Positions 48,850 to 60,494 of a stretch of DNA of 64,000 nucleotides are shown piece after piece. The translations under genes were made by a program, and so were the position numbers. The stretch covers positions 48,077,056 through 48,141,055 of the forward strand of contig NC_062219.1 of assembly GCF_902686445.1 (NCBI RefSeq), read 5' to 3'. The notes under the pieces are model-generated. The model saw nothing but the letters and a program-made list of their open reading frames with translations. It was not told where the DNA came from and searched no databases. Origin of the DNA: Sciurus carolinensis. Its lineage: Eukaryota; Chordata; Mammalia; Rodentia; Sciuridae. How positions within the stretch are numbered: position 1 is the first letter of the stretch; each line of letters starts with the position of its first letter.

Positions 48850-49060
48850 GATGATGCCTACCATTTGTTAAGAAGCTAGTGTGTCTAGCTATGTCTTAAG
48901 TGGTTTTCTGTTTATTATTTTAAACTCATTGAAATCATACTATAGCCATTTTTATAGATGAGGAAACTCAGGCCCAAAACAAGATTACAAAGTCACTGAG
49001 TGGTATAAGTGGATTTTGAACCTAAGCAATTTTAGCTTTAGTCCTCTGCTTTTGACTACT
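48850..49060 (-). mobile_element. MIR SINE, antisense
   Basis: tttatagatgaggaaactca, ggcccaaaacaagattacaa, gtcactgagtggtataagtg, then gattttgaacctaagcaa. Confidence 0.8.
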
Positions 49061-49109
49061 GAATGATATGTGGTATTTTGTGTGTGTGGTTTATCTATTC
49101 ATTGTTCCA

Positions 49110-49280
49110 TTTAAACCAGCTCCATTTAATGCCAGGCACTTTCAGAGACTTTGGAGCTATAAAGATGGCAAAGACACAAGTGAGGAATTTGTCATTTCAT
49201 GGAATTTATCATTTAATGGAACGCTTACACATATCTACATAACTGATGGTGATTTCACGTGACTATATTGTAAGAGAAGT
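49110..49280 (-). mobile_element. L2 3' region, antisense
   Basis: aatgccaggcactttcagag, then agctataaagatggcaaaga, in the order of a reversed L2 tail. Confidence 0.5.
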
Positions 49281-49604
49281 TCATTCTCAGAGAAATGTAG
49301 ATACAGATGAAGATTTGGATTTTTCTTTCTGTTTGGGATGGAATAAGGTAACTCCATAAATGAAAGCTTTGTAAGAGATACCATTCTTAAGAGGTACTTG
49401 CATTGTGGAAATCATATAGGTATATAAAGTCAGCAATGAGAAAAAGAGTGGAAGCTGAAAAATGATTCATTGGGTTGAGCACAGGCATCTGGCAGTGGTG
49501 GGGAAGGATGTCAAAGAAGTAGATAAAATTCAGATTAAGAAAGGCCTCATGTGACCCAATATGTTCCTGGGGGGCTTTTCCTTTGTAGGGCCTTTAAAAT
49601 TCCT

Positions 49605-49741
49605 GCTGGGCATAGTGGTGTGTACCTGTAGTCCCAGCACTCAGGATGTTCAGGCAGGAGGATCCCTGGCCAGGAGTTCAAGGCCTGTCTGGGCAGCATG
49701 GCGAGACCATATCTCTGAGGTAAAATAATAATAACAACAAC
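49605..49741 (+). mobile_element. B1-type 7SL-derived SINE
   Basis: Head gctgggcatagtggtgtgta then cctgtagtcccagcactcag; tail end gggcagcatggcgagaccat then atctctgagg and an A-rich end. No ID half follows, unlike 42946 and 43752. Confidence 0.85.
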
Positions 49742-50589
49742 TATGCATTTTCCTTAGGGCACGTGCTGTATTTATTCTATATTTCTATCTTCTACCAGCT
49801 GTAAAATTATATTTTCTGACACTGTTGAGTGCACTACACATTATTAACAATATTGAATGAAATCTCTCTCTAATGCTACTTCCTTGTAGCTGTTTTGTAA
49901 GTGATACATACACAAGCTCAGAACTTGGTCCACTTGGCACTTAGGAGACTCTGGTGACCGGAATTTAGAACAGGTCTGGACCTAAGGCAGCAAAAGCCCT
50001 TATGGAAAGATTCCTGTGAGTATGCTGCTGAAATGTCACTCCAACCTCTCTCTCTGCTTCGTTGCTGTCCAGCTATTCCCCAAATGGCTTTCTCTGGTGG
50101 TTAGTTTCAGACCGAATATTCAGGTCATATAGACAAAGTGGAAACCTTCAATTTGAGATTGAAATGCATCATTGGATCTTTAGCCTGAAGATGTCACAGC
50201 TTTTATTGTTAAAATCCATAGAACATAAAAAGGTAATTAAATTCCCCCATCATGGATGCTGAGCTTGGCTCAGTCCTGGAGGAGAAGCTGCTCTGGGCGA
50301 CTTGACCTCTCCCTTGTTCACTGGGCACTCATGTGGCATTTCCAGTTTTCAAAGTCCTGTGGTGACTTGGACAGAGGGAAGCATGGGAGAAGCAAACCCA
50401 ACTTGAATTAGATTTCAACTTGATACCATTATTCATTTTTGACAAATAGAACAACCTGATGAGTACTATTAACCTCTTTTATAAAATGTAATCCTTTTGT
50501 TCCATGGTGGCTGATAAGAATATAGTGAATTAGAAGAAAGATTAATATTAAAAAGTAGCAGAGTGGCGTGCACCAACAGAAGTCAGAAG
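49742..50589. other. Unassigned
   Basis: No family or gene recognised. Confidence 0.4.
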
Positions 50590-50760
50590 AATGTGGATTT
50601 GTCTGTCAGTTCTGCTTTTCTGTGCTTTGCGATTGGGAAACCATTTAATCTGTAAATTTTAGTTTTGTAAATAATCTGCAAAATAATTCTTGTGCTCTGC
50701 AGTTGGTGTGAAGAGTAAATGGATTTATGTATCTGAAAGTGATTTGTGAACTATGAAACA
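50590..50760 (+). mobile_element. MIR SINE, decayed
   Basis: attgggaaaccatttaatct, then tgtgaagagtaaatggattt, in MIR order. Confidence 0.5.
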
Positions 50761-50974
50761 TATTCCTGTTCATATTTTGACAAGAACAATAGCCTATTAC
50801 CAATACTTTCATCACATTTTGGGTTTTTAGTATAATACTTGGGAAGTAGTAAATGCTTCTATTAGCAATGGGCCCTTTCCAGAAGAATACTTTTTCTAAT
50901 AACCAGCACTTTGTTTGTGTTTGAAATCATAGTCCAGAGTTGTCTAAGTCATAGAAACTGTTATTGAGCCACAG

Positions 50975-51150
50975 TAATTTCACCCTGGCAGATGGATAAT
51001 GTGGAAGCACCTTGTGAGCCTCTGCATCTGAAAAAGGGGGATAATAATACTTACCACAGAGGGTTGTTCTCAAGATTAAATGAGTTAATTCCTGCAAAGC
51101 ACTTAGCATAAGCTGTGAAATGGTAGTCAATGAATGTTAGCACCTGTTTT
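50975..51150 (+). mobile_element. MIR SINE 3' part
   Basis: gggggataataatacttacc, gggttgttctcaagattaaa, gagttaattcctgcaaagca, then gtcaatgaatgttagcac. Confidence 0.85.
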
Positions 51151-51489
51151 TATTATCATTATTACAAGCTCCACAATCTGTAGGCTGTTGTAAGGAATAT
51201 TTAATTTCATTCTGTGCTCATTGGAGAACCACTAAGGGATTTTAAGCCACTTTGGAGTTATTAATTTGTATTTGAAAATCACTTCTATTGTGCACAGTTC
51301 AAGGTACACTTAATGTCTGAGGACAGCATCTCAAATCCCTCCTGTTTCTTGTTTCCTCTAGAAAATAATGTGACCTTGTAAATCTAGTATAAAAAACAAC
51401 TTTCACAATGATAATTCATGTATTAAACAACAAATAGAGACTGGCAATTTAAAGGACTCTTCTGAGGAATTTTTGGAAAGTGTTCATAA

Positions 51490-52060
51490 AATTTAAAAAA
51501 CATTTTATTAGTGCATTATAGTTATGCATAATAGTGGAGTTCATTTTGACATTATCATACATCCATGGAATATAATTTGCTCCATTTCAATGACCTGTGC
51601 TTCCTCTTTCCCTCTCCTTTTTCCTCTCACATTCTTTCTCCTCTACTCTACTGGTTTTCCATTCATTTATTTATGTTTTATAGATACACATAGAGGTGGA
51701 ATTCATGGTGCTATATAGTGCTATATTCATGTATGTACATAGTATAATTTCATCAATCTCATTCTACAGTTCCTTTCTTTTCCTGTCCCTCCTCCCTTAC
51801 CTTCAATCCCCTTCCTCTACTCTACTAATCTCCCCTCTATTTTCCTAGAATCCACACCCTCAGCCCTTGTCTTCTTTGCTTTAGCTTCTGCATAAGAGTG
51901 GAAACATTCAACTGTTGACTTTCTGAGTTTGGCTTATTTCCCTGAGCATGATCCTAAATTCATCCATTTTTCAGCAAATGCCATAATTTCATTCTTCTTG
52001 ATGACTGATTGAAACTCCATTTGGTATACAAACCACATTTTCTTTATCCAGTCATTTGTT
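51490..52060 (-). mobile_element. LINE-1 3' end, antisense
   Basis: The same layout as 17335-17900: ttagtgcattatagttatgc, C- and T-rich 3' UTR complement (51600-51660, 51770-51845), ttatttccctgagcatgatc, and accacattttctttatccag at the ORF2 end. Strongly 5'-truncated. Confidence 0.85.
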
Positions 52061-52770
52061 CATAAATTTTTTGATGAAAAACCTCCTACTAACTTATTTG
52101 GGCATATTGAACCTCTTATTGAAAAATTGATCCACATTTAATGAAAGAAAGAAAAAAAAATGAGCAAAGAAAAAGAAATTTAAAACCTATTATTTCCCCA
52201 ATTAGAGATAATCATTATGAATATCTTGGTATATATTTTGGGGGGTTAAAATTTCCAAAATTGAGCTTACTTGAACTGGGCATAAGTACTTAACATTTAA
52301 CTGTGAGAAGATAAAAGTCCTGTCATGAGAACTTTACTTCAAACTCAAAAGGAATAATCTTAAAACCACATTCTAACTTAGAATTCTTTTTGTAGCCTCA
52401 TTCAAATATGTAATGCAGATGAGAGTGTAGGAAATCTATTGTGTATTGCTTTCCTGAACTGGAATAACCAACTTTTCTATTTTGCTTTCCTTGCACCATA
52501 AGCAATAAATCACAAATTGTCACTTTTGTACGCAGCACCTTCTAGCTAAATTATCCTGAAAATTTCCAAAGGGAAAGCCATTCAAAGAATGATTTAAATG
52601 AGGTGACTGTACCTTAGTCAAATATGTTTCACAAAATAATTCATAGAACATGTCTTTTTGTGAGTTCTTGAATGTCATTCTGAATATACTTTGTCTCCAT
52701 CTTTTTTGGTCTTATCTCTGCATTCCCACAGATTGCTGGCAATTGCTGATGACATTCCTGGTCTTAAAAT
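52061..52770. other. Unassigned
   Basis: No family or gene recognised. Confidence 0.4.
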
Positions 52771-52781
52771 TTACTATTTTC

Positions 52782-52840
52782 TTGCCTTGCAAGCACAATG
52801 CCTTGGGTTCAATCCCCAGCACCACAAAAAAAAAAAAAAA
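52782..52840 (+). mobile_element. 5'-truncated ID SINE
   Basis: Only the 3' half (ttgccttgcaagcacaatgc, cttgggttcaatccccagca) plus poly(A). Exact 11-bp duplication ttactattttc at 52771-52781 and 52841-52851, so it is young. Confidence 0.95.
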
Positions 52841-52851
52841 TTACTATTTTC

Positions 52852-53439
52852 TCTTTGATACAATAGTCCTGGGAAGCAAATATCCTAGAATGTTCCAATA
52901 TAATGATTGGAGAAAAACTTTTTAGAAAGTAGGGATATATTACAAGGTCAAGTGCAGCCACAGACTCTTTTATTCTTACTATAATTTGTAGATACATGAA
53001 CCACCCAGTAAGTCACAAAATTCTTCTGTCTAGTAAATTGATGGTGCTGTTCTTTTCCCCCAAACTGTAAAAACCAGTCAGGAGTAAATCAAACTTACTT
53101 TAACTAATGTACCCTGATATGAGCAATTATTACAGCATAAACCTAAGAAAGAGATGATTATGTTTATAACTCTGTTGTGAAATTTAGAAAGGAGAAGTGG
53201 AACACACTTTCTTCACAAGTTCCCATTTATTTTTTTTGCAACTATTTCTTCAATTTAATTTAATCCCTAGAAACAATAAGGTCGGATTCCTTTCCTCCCA
53301 TTTATCCTTTGCATATGGTCATAGGATCATAGAGATGGTGAACATTAACAACCTGTCATTCCAGTTTAACTCTCATCAAAGGATGATAGAGGATGACACA
53401 TTAAAACTCTCTCCACTTAAGTGCGCAGCAGCAGTGCAT
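52852..53439. other. Unassigned
   Basis: The 121-codon frame at 53197-53562 has no domain I recognise. Confidence 0.4.
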
Positions 53440-53960
53440 TGGCTTGCTCAGCTTGTCATGTCAGAGAAAAATTGCAGTGGACAAGTTAAACAGGCAAGGA
53501 AGACTTCATTCAAGACTATTACAATAGGGGTCAAGACTACTGCAAGTGAGAAGAGAGAGTGAACTCAATTCCACTGAAACAAAGTTTTTAAGAGTTTTTA
53601 AGCATTGAACAGAACTAATGAAAAAATACTGAAGGAAGTTACAGAGGAGGAGAGGTAAGTTAATGTGATTAGGCCATCTGATTGCTAATAGGTGCTTATT
53701 GAAGTTAGGTTCCTATCCTCTTACAAAGATCAGGATATAGAGGTACTCTCTTTCTTGATGATTGTATTTTTTAAAGGGATGGTTCACTGGTCCTTGAGAA
53801 ACACATTCTTGGGTGGTAAACCTGGCAAGAGTCTGGGAGTGATTTCATCTCAAGGGGGAAGGAAAAAAGTTTGCAATTGTCAAGTTTTTTCAAGTAGATG
53901 CTCTAAAAGAGAGGTCAAGGACATTTAGTTAGGAAGAAACCTGTCTAAAGTTATGTCATC
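53440..53960. mobile_element. Possible ERV-type repeat, family not named
   Basis: Wording such as caggcaaggaagacttcatt, then aggtgcttattgaagttagg, recalls old mammalian LTR sequences. No terminal motif is visible. Recognition is by impression only. Confidence 0.3.
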
Positions 53961-54030
53961 TGAGGAGAATTATTAATGCCACCGCGGTCGGTTACTAGAG
54001 TCTCATATCCAGGAAGGTTGTCCTATAGTC

Positions 54031-54039
54031 AAGAAACAA
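54031..54039 (+). repeat. Left target-site duplication of the full-length L1
   Basis: aagaaacaa, repeated at 60794-60802 directly after the poly(A) tail. Confidence 0.8.
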
Positions 54040-55600
54040 GGGTGGGCCAAGATGGCGGACTAGAGGGCGGCTGCATTTCACGTTGCTCCAGGACGCAAGA
54101 TTCAAAAGAGGAGATAGTGAGAGACTTGGGACCAACTCAAAGCCGCCGGGTGAGTCTCTCCTGTTGGGGAGGCGTCCCGGATGGGGCGGTAGCCCCGGAA
54201 CGCAGGGAATTTGTGAAGTGGAGTTGCTCGGCGAGACGCCCCTCCCCCCGCTGGAGCGGTAAACACGGACAACTGGGATCATCGTAGAGGAGGCGGCTCA
54301 GCACAGCACTTGGACTCGAGCAACCACTGGGGCTCCGGGCAGCTGCCTGAGGAGGAGCTGCATGGTGAGCTGTTTAGACCCAGAACGACCGCTTCTGAAC
54401 ACCCGGGGGGTTGCCCGGAGGAAGAGGAGAAGCTTGGCGGGTCGCTTGGTCTAGGAGTGACTGCATCAGAGCCACAGGCAGTTGCCAGAGGAGGAGCTGC
54501 GTGGCGAGCTGTTTGAACTCAGAACAACTGCTCCAGAACACTGGTGGCCTGCCTGGAGGAGGAGAGCGGTGGGACGCTTGGTCTAGGAGTGACTGCATCA
54601 GAGCCACAGGTGGTTGCCAGAGGAGGAGGCGAGTGGTGAGTTGATTGGACTAAAAGCGACCGCTCCTGAACACCGGTGGCCTGCCTGGAGGAGGAGCTTG
54701 GTGAGTCACTTGGTCTCGGAGCCACCGCTCCTGAACACCCGGGGGGCTACCCCAAGGAGGAGGAGGAGGAACAGGGCGGGTCACTTGGACTTGGAGTAAC
54801 TGCCTAGGGCTACGGGTGGTTGGCGGGAGGAGGAGACCCGAAGTAAGTTGTTTGGACTCCTAGTGACTGCGTCGGAAACCAGGCGGCTGTCTGGAGGAGG
54901 AGGTGTGTGGCGGGTCTCTGGGTCTCAGAGCTATTGTACGGGGCTCCAGGTGGTGGCTCAGAGGAGGGGCTGCATAGCCAGGCGATTGGTGCAGAGCAGG
55001 GTCCCAGGAGCTAGGTGGCTTCTTGCTGGAAGAGCCGCACAGAGACACGCCTAGGGGCGGAGCGAAGTTTCCAGGGCGGCGGGCAGATTCTCTGGGAGAG
55101 GCAACCTAAGGAGACTCGCCTGCAAAGGGTGAGGCTCCCAGGCCCAGGACGTAGGTCCGGGCCCCTGGGAATGTTGCAGAGGAAGACAGCCCAGCCCAGG
55201 TGGTAGTTGTAGATTGAGGGGAACATCTAGGAGGGCAACTGACCAGCGAGACGTCCCCACCGAGTGAGTCTTCCCGGCCGGGGGAGGTTTTCCCACAGGG
55301 ACGGTAAAACCAGAGACACAGGCACAAACAGGCCTTGCCTCAGCCGGCAGTCTAGTTCCCCATTGGATGACCATTGGTCAACAAGTGGAGGCACCTCTGC
55401 CCACTAGCAGGGAATATATGCCATCTGAGGGTCACCACCCCTAGAGAGGCAGCTTCTTCGTGGAGCTCTGCATTATCAACCTCCTCCAAGACTTCAGGCT
55501 ACTGAAGGATAAGAGGGGATATACTAGCAATCTTCAGGGACATTATAAGTTGATAGAGGAAATCTGCAATATCTTAATGACCCACTGATTCCTGAACAAT
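54040..55600 (+). promoter_or_regulatory. L1 5' UTR and internal promoter
   Basis: This is the most CG-rich stretch of the window. A YY1-type site (ccaagatggcgg, 54047-54058) sits just after the start, as in primate L1, where YY1 sets the transcription start. From about 54310 to 55020 lies an array of imperfect units. The rest (55020-55600) is single-copy. Open frames on both strands here follow from composition. Confidence 0.8.
54310..55020 (+). repeat. Imperfect tandem units of about 65 bp, alternating as about 132-bp pairs
   Basis: The word ctaggagtga starts at 54451 and 54583 and its variant ctcggagcc at 54714, spacings of 132 and 131. Between them sits a second, related unit: gtttagaccc (54372), gtttgaactc (54511) and gattggacta (54641). 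Each unit carries a gag-gag-gag stretch (gaggaggag...). Further diverged units occur at about 54775, 54850 and 54915. About ten units in all. Confidence 0.75.
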
Positions 55601-56614
55601 ATGAGAAAACAAGGGAAGAAAATGCCCCAAACAAATCTAGATGTTACATCAATAAAATCCAACGACAGCATGGCAGAAGAAATGACAGAAAGGGAGTTCA
55701 GAATGTGCATAATTAAAATGATTAGGGAAGCAAACGATGAGATGAAAGAGCAAATGCAGGCATTGAACTATCGTACCAATCAACAGTTAACAGAGCAAAT
55801 TCAGGAAGCAAAAGATCATTTCAATAAAGAGTTAGAGATATTGAAAAAAAACCAAACAGAAATCCTTGAAATGAAGGAAACAATAAACCAAATTAAGAAC
55901 TCCATAGAAAGCATAACCAATAGGATAGAACAGCTGGAAGACCGAACTTCAGATATTGAAGACAAAATATTTAACCTCGAAAACAAAGTTGAACAAACAG
56001 AGAAGATGGTGAGAAATCATGAACAGAATCTCCAAGAACTATGGGATATCATGAAAAGGCCAAATTTGAGAATTATTAAGATTGAGGAAGGCTTAGAGAA
56101 ACAAACCAAAGGAATGAACAATCTATTTGAAGAAATAATATCAGAAAATTTCCCAAATCTGAAGAATGAAATGGAAAATCAAGTCCAAGAGGCTTATAGG
56201 ACTCCAAATACACAAAATTACAACAGACCCACACCAAGGCACATTATAATGAAAATACCTAACATACAAAATAAAGACAGAATTTTAAAGGCTGTGAGAG
56301 AAAAGAACCAAATTATATTCAGGGGGAAACCAATACGGATATCAGCAGATTTTTCAATCCAGACCCTAAAAGCTAGAAGGGCCTGGAACAACATATACCA
56401 AGCCCTGAAAGAAAATGGATGCCAACCAAGAATCTTATACCCAGCAAAACTTACCTTCAAATTTGACGATGAAATAAAATCATTCCATGATAAACAAAAG
56501 GTAAAAGAATTTACAAAAAGAAAGCCAGCATTACAGAACATTCTCAGCAAAATATTTCATGAGGAAGAGATAAAAAACAAAGAAGCAAATCAGCAAAGGG
56601 AGGAATTATCCTAA
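55601..56614 (+). CDS. L1 ORF1 protein, intact 337-codon frame
   Basis: ORF1p is a trimeric RNA-binding, nucleic-acid chaperone protein that coats L1 RNA in the cytoplasm. The frame opens at ATG 55601 (Met-Arg-Lys-Gln-Gly-Lys-Lys), the same start as the older copy at 3484, and ends at TAA 56612-56614. Its length of 337 matches the usual size (human 338). Residues 45-150 are a heptad-rich coiled coil (for example Ile-Glu-Gln-Leu-Glu-Asp at 109-114). About 155-245 is the RRM, with Leu-Arg-Ile-Ile at 156-159 and Arg-Glu-Lys at 233-235. About 246-325 is the C-terminal domain, with Arg-Ile-Ser-Ala-Asp (246-250), Ala-Arg-Arg (258-260) and Tyr-Pro-Ala-Lys-Leu (280-284). No lesion is visible. Its own ORF2 is dead, so it could act only on other L1 RNA. 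Confidence 0.93.
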   Translation: MRKQGKKMPQTNLDVTSIKSNDSMAEEMTEREFRMCIIKMIREANDEMKEQMQALNYRTNQQLTEQIQEAKDHFNKELEILKKNQTEILEMKETINQIKNSIESITNRIEQLEDRTSDIEDKIFNLENKVEQTEKMVRNHEQNLQELWDIMKRPNLRIIKIEEGLEKQTKGMNNLFEEIISENFPNLKNEMENQVQEAYRTPNTQNYNRPTPRHIIMKIPNIQNKDRILKAVREKNQIIFRGKPIRISADFSIQTLKARRAWNNIYQALKENGCQPRILYPAKLTFKFDDEIKSFHDKQKVKEFTKRKPALQNILSKIFHEEEIKNKEANQQREELS

Positions 56615-56672
56615 AGGAACTGTCAAATAAAGGAGGAACCAAGATGTGTCAAAAATTTTAAGTATGAACCAA

Positions 56673-59600
56673 ATGACTGGGAATACAAATCATATCTCAA
56701 TAATAACCCTGAATGTTAATGGCTTGAATTCATCAATCAAAAGACATAGACTGGCAGATTGGATTAAAAAGAAAGATCCAACAATATGTTGCCTGCAAGA
56801 GACTCACCTCATAGAAAGAGATACCCATAGACTAAAGTTGAAAGGATGGGGAAAAACATACCATGCACGTGGACTCAGCAAAAAAGCTGGAGTATCCATC
56901 CTCATTTCAGATAATGTGGACTTCAAGCCAATGTTAGTCAGAAGGGATAAAGAAGGACATTTCATACTGCTTAAGGGAAGCATAAATCAGCAAGATATAA
57001 CAATCATAAACATCTATGCCCCAAACAGTGGCTCATCCATGTATGTCAAACAAATCCTTCTCAATTTCAGAAACCAAATAGACCATAACACAATAATACT
57101 AGGTGATTTTAACATGCCTCTTTCACCACTGGACAGATCTTCCAAACAAAAATTGAACAAAGAAACCATAGATCTCAATAACACAATCAATAATTTAGAC
57201 TTAACAGACATTTATAGAATATACCATCCAACCCAGAGCGAATACACTTTCTTCTCAGCAGCACATGGATCCTTCTCTAAAATAGACCATATATTATGCC
57301 ACAAGCTAATGTCAGCAAATACAAGAAGATAGAGACACTACCTTGTATTCTATCAGATCATAATGGATTGAAGTTACAAATTAATGAAAGAGTAAAAAAC
57401 AGAAACTACTCCAACACCTGGAGATTAAACAATATGCTACTATATGATGAATGGATAACAGAAGATATTAGGAAGGAAATTAAAAAATTCTTAGAGGTAA
57501 ACGAGAACAAAGAAACAGCATATCAAAATCTCTGGGACACTATGAAAGCAGTACTTAGAGGAAGATTTATTTCATGGAGCGCATTTAATAAAAGAAGTAA
57601 AACTCAAGAAAATAAACGGCCTAACACTACAGCTCAAAGCCCTAGAAAAAGAAGAAGAGACCAACACCAAAAGTAGTAGAAGACAGGAAATAGTTAAACT
57701 CAGAGCTGAAATCAACGAAATTGAAACAAAAGAAACAATACAAAAAATTGACAAAATAAATAGTTGGTTCTTCGAAAAATAAACAAAATTGATAAACCTT
57801 TAGCCACACTAACAAAGAGAAGACGAGAGAAAACCCAAATCACTAAAATTCAGAATGAACAAGGAAATATCACAACAGACACGACTGAAATACAAAACAT
57901 AATTAGAAGCTATTTTGAAAACCTATACTCCAACAAAATAGAAAATTTTGAAGACATCAACAGGTTTCTAGAGACATATGAATTGCCTAAACTGAACGAG
58001 GAGGACATACACAATTTAAATAGACCAATTTCAAGTAATGAAATAGAAGAAGTCATCAAAAGCCTTCCAACAAAGAAAGTCCAGGACCAGATGGGTTCTC
58101 AGCCGAGTTCTACAAAACTTTTAAAGAAGAGCTCATTCCAATACTTCTCAAAGTATTCCAGAAAATAGAAGAGGAGGGAACCCTCCCAAACTCATTCTAT
58201 GAAGCCAATATTACCCTGATTCCTAAACCAGACAGAGACACATCAAGGAAAGAAAATTTCAGACCAATATCCTTAATGAACATCGATGCAAAAATTCTAA
58301 ACAAAATTTTAGCAAATCGCATACAAAAATATATTAAAAAGATAGTGCACCATGATCAAATGGGTTTCATCCCAGGGATGCAAGGTTGGTTCAACATCAG
58401 GAAATCAATAAATGTAATTCCCCATATCAATAGACTTAAAGTCAAGAATCACATGATTATTTCGATAGATGCAGAAAAAGCATTTGATAAAATACAGCAC
58501 CCCTTCATGCTCAAAACACTAGAAAAAATAGGGATAGTGGGAACATTCCTTAACATTGTAAAGGCCATCTACGCTAAACCCATGGCTAATATCATTCTAA
58601 ATGGTGAAAAACTGAAAGCCTTCCCTCTAAAAACTGGAACAAGGCAGGAATGTCCTCTTTCACCACTTCTATTCAATATCGTCCTTGAAACTCTAGCCAG
58701 AGCAATTAGACAGACCAAAGAAATTAAAGGGATATGAATAGGAAAAGAAGAACTCAAACTATTCCTATTTGCTGATGATATGATGGTATACTTAGAGGAA
58801 CCAGGAAATTCCACCAGAAAACTTTTAGATCTCATAAGTGAATTCAGTAAAGTAGCGGGATATAAGATCAATGCACATAAATCTAAGGCATTTTTATACA
58901 TAAACGATGAATCTTCAGAAAGAGAAATTAGGAAAACTACCCCATTCACAATAGCTTCGAAAAAAATAAAGTATTTGGGAATCAATCTCACAAAAGAGGT
59001 GAAAGATCTCTACAATGAGAACTACAGAACACTAAAGAAAGAAATTCAAGAAAACCTTAGAAGATGGAAAGATCTCCCATGTTCTTGGATAGGAAGAATT
59101 AATATTGTCAAAATGGCCATACTACCAAAAGTGCTATACAGATTCAATGCAATTCCAATTAAAATCCCAATGATGTACCTTACAGAAATAGAGCAAGCAA
59201 TTATGAAATTCATCTGGAAGAATAAAAAACCCAGAATAGCTAAAGCAATCCTTGGCAGAAAGAGTGAAGCAGGGGGTATCGCAATACCAGATCTTCAACT
59301 CTACTACAAAGCAATAGTAACAAAAACGGCATGGTATTGGTACCAAAATAGAAAGGTGGATCAATGGTACAGAATAGAGGACACAGACACAAACCCAAAT
59401 AAATACAATTTTCTCATAGTAGACAAAGGAGCCAAAAATATGCAATGGAGAAAAGATAGCCTCTTCAACAAATGGTGCTGGGAGAATTGGAAATCCATAT
59501 GCAACAGAATGAAACTAAACCCATATCTCTCACCATGCACGAAACTAAACTTAAAATGGATTAAGGACCTCAGAATCAGACCAGAGACCTTGCATCTTAT

Positions 59601-60494
59601 AGAAGAAAAAGTAGGTCCAAAGCTTCAACATGTCGGCTTAGGACCAGACTTCCTCAACAGGACTCCCATAGCACAAGAAATAAAAGCAAGAATTAATAAC
59701 TGGGATAGATTCAAACTAAAAAGCTTTCTCTCAGCAAAGGAAACTATCAGCAATGCGAAGAAAGAGCCTACAGAGTGGGAGAAAATCTTTGCCAATCATA
59801 CTTCAGATAGAGCGCTAATCTCCAGAATCTATAAAGAACTCAAAAACTCTACACCAAGAATGTAAATAATCCAATTGACAAATGGGCTAAGGAAATGAAT
59901 AGACACTTCACAGAAGAAGATATACAAGCAATCAACAAACATATGGAAAAATGTTCAACATCTCTATTAATAAGAGAAATGCAAATCAAAACCACCCTAA
60001 GATTCCATCTCACCCCAATTAGAATGGCGATTATCAAGAATACAAGCAACAACAGGTGTTGGTGAGGATGTGGGGAGAAAGGTACACTCTTACATTGCTG
60101 GTGGGGCTGCAAATTAGTGCAGCCACTCTGGAAAGCAGTGAGGAGATTCCTTAGAAAACTTGGAATGGAACCACCATTTGACCCAGCTATCCCACTCCTT
60201 GGCCTATACCCAAAGGACTTAAAATCAGCATATTACAGAGATACAGCCACATCAATGTTCATAGCTGCTCAGTTCACAATAGCCAGATTGTGGAACCAAC
60301 CTAGATGTCCTTCAATAGATGAATGGATAAAGAAAATGTGGTATATATATCCAATGGAATATTACTCAGCCATAAAGAATGATAAAATTATGGCATTTGC
60401 AGGCAAATGGATGAAACTGGAGAATATCATGCTAAGTGAGATAAGCCAATCTCAAAAAACCAAAGGAAGAGTGATATCGCTAATAAGTGGATGA
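56673..60494 (+). pseudogene. L1 ORF2 (endonuclease, reverse transcriptase, Cys-rich), broken
   Basis: Starts ATG 56673 (Met-Thr-Gly-Asn) 58 bp after ORF1. Endonuclease residues visible: Asn of Leu-Asn-Val-Asn-Gly, Glu of Gln-Glu-Thr-His, Tyr of Ile-Tyr-Ala-Pro-Asn, Gly-Asp-Phe-Asn, Ser-Lys-Ile-Asp-His, and Ser-Asp-His after the first frameshift. Reverse transcriptase has Phe-Ala-Asp-Asp at 58768-58779. The C-terminal cysteine region is at about 60050-60110. Lesions: 1-bp shifts near 57305, 57617, 57780, 58084 and 59862; in-frame TGA at 58735-58737 (just before Phe-Ala-Asp-Asp) and at 60063-60065, both explicable as CGA to TGA. A Gly to Glu change is seen in the Arg-Gln-Gly-Cys-Pro segment near 58648. 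Not functional. Confidence 0.95.

Noticed and set aside
49605..49741. 7SL RNA gene
   Set aside because: Only the two end domains are present, joined, with an A-rich tail; this is a B1-type SINE.
54310..55374. Several 60-107-codon frames on both strands of the L1 5' UTR, including antisense ones that recall primate L1 ORF0
   Set aside because: The region is GC-rich and tandemly repeated, so stops are rare. No shared start or conserved peptide can be shown from one copy.
58569..58991. A 140-codon minus-strand frame with a membrane-like look
   Set aside because: It is the shadow of the L1 ORF2 reverse transcriptase on the other strand.
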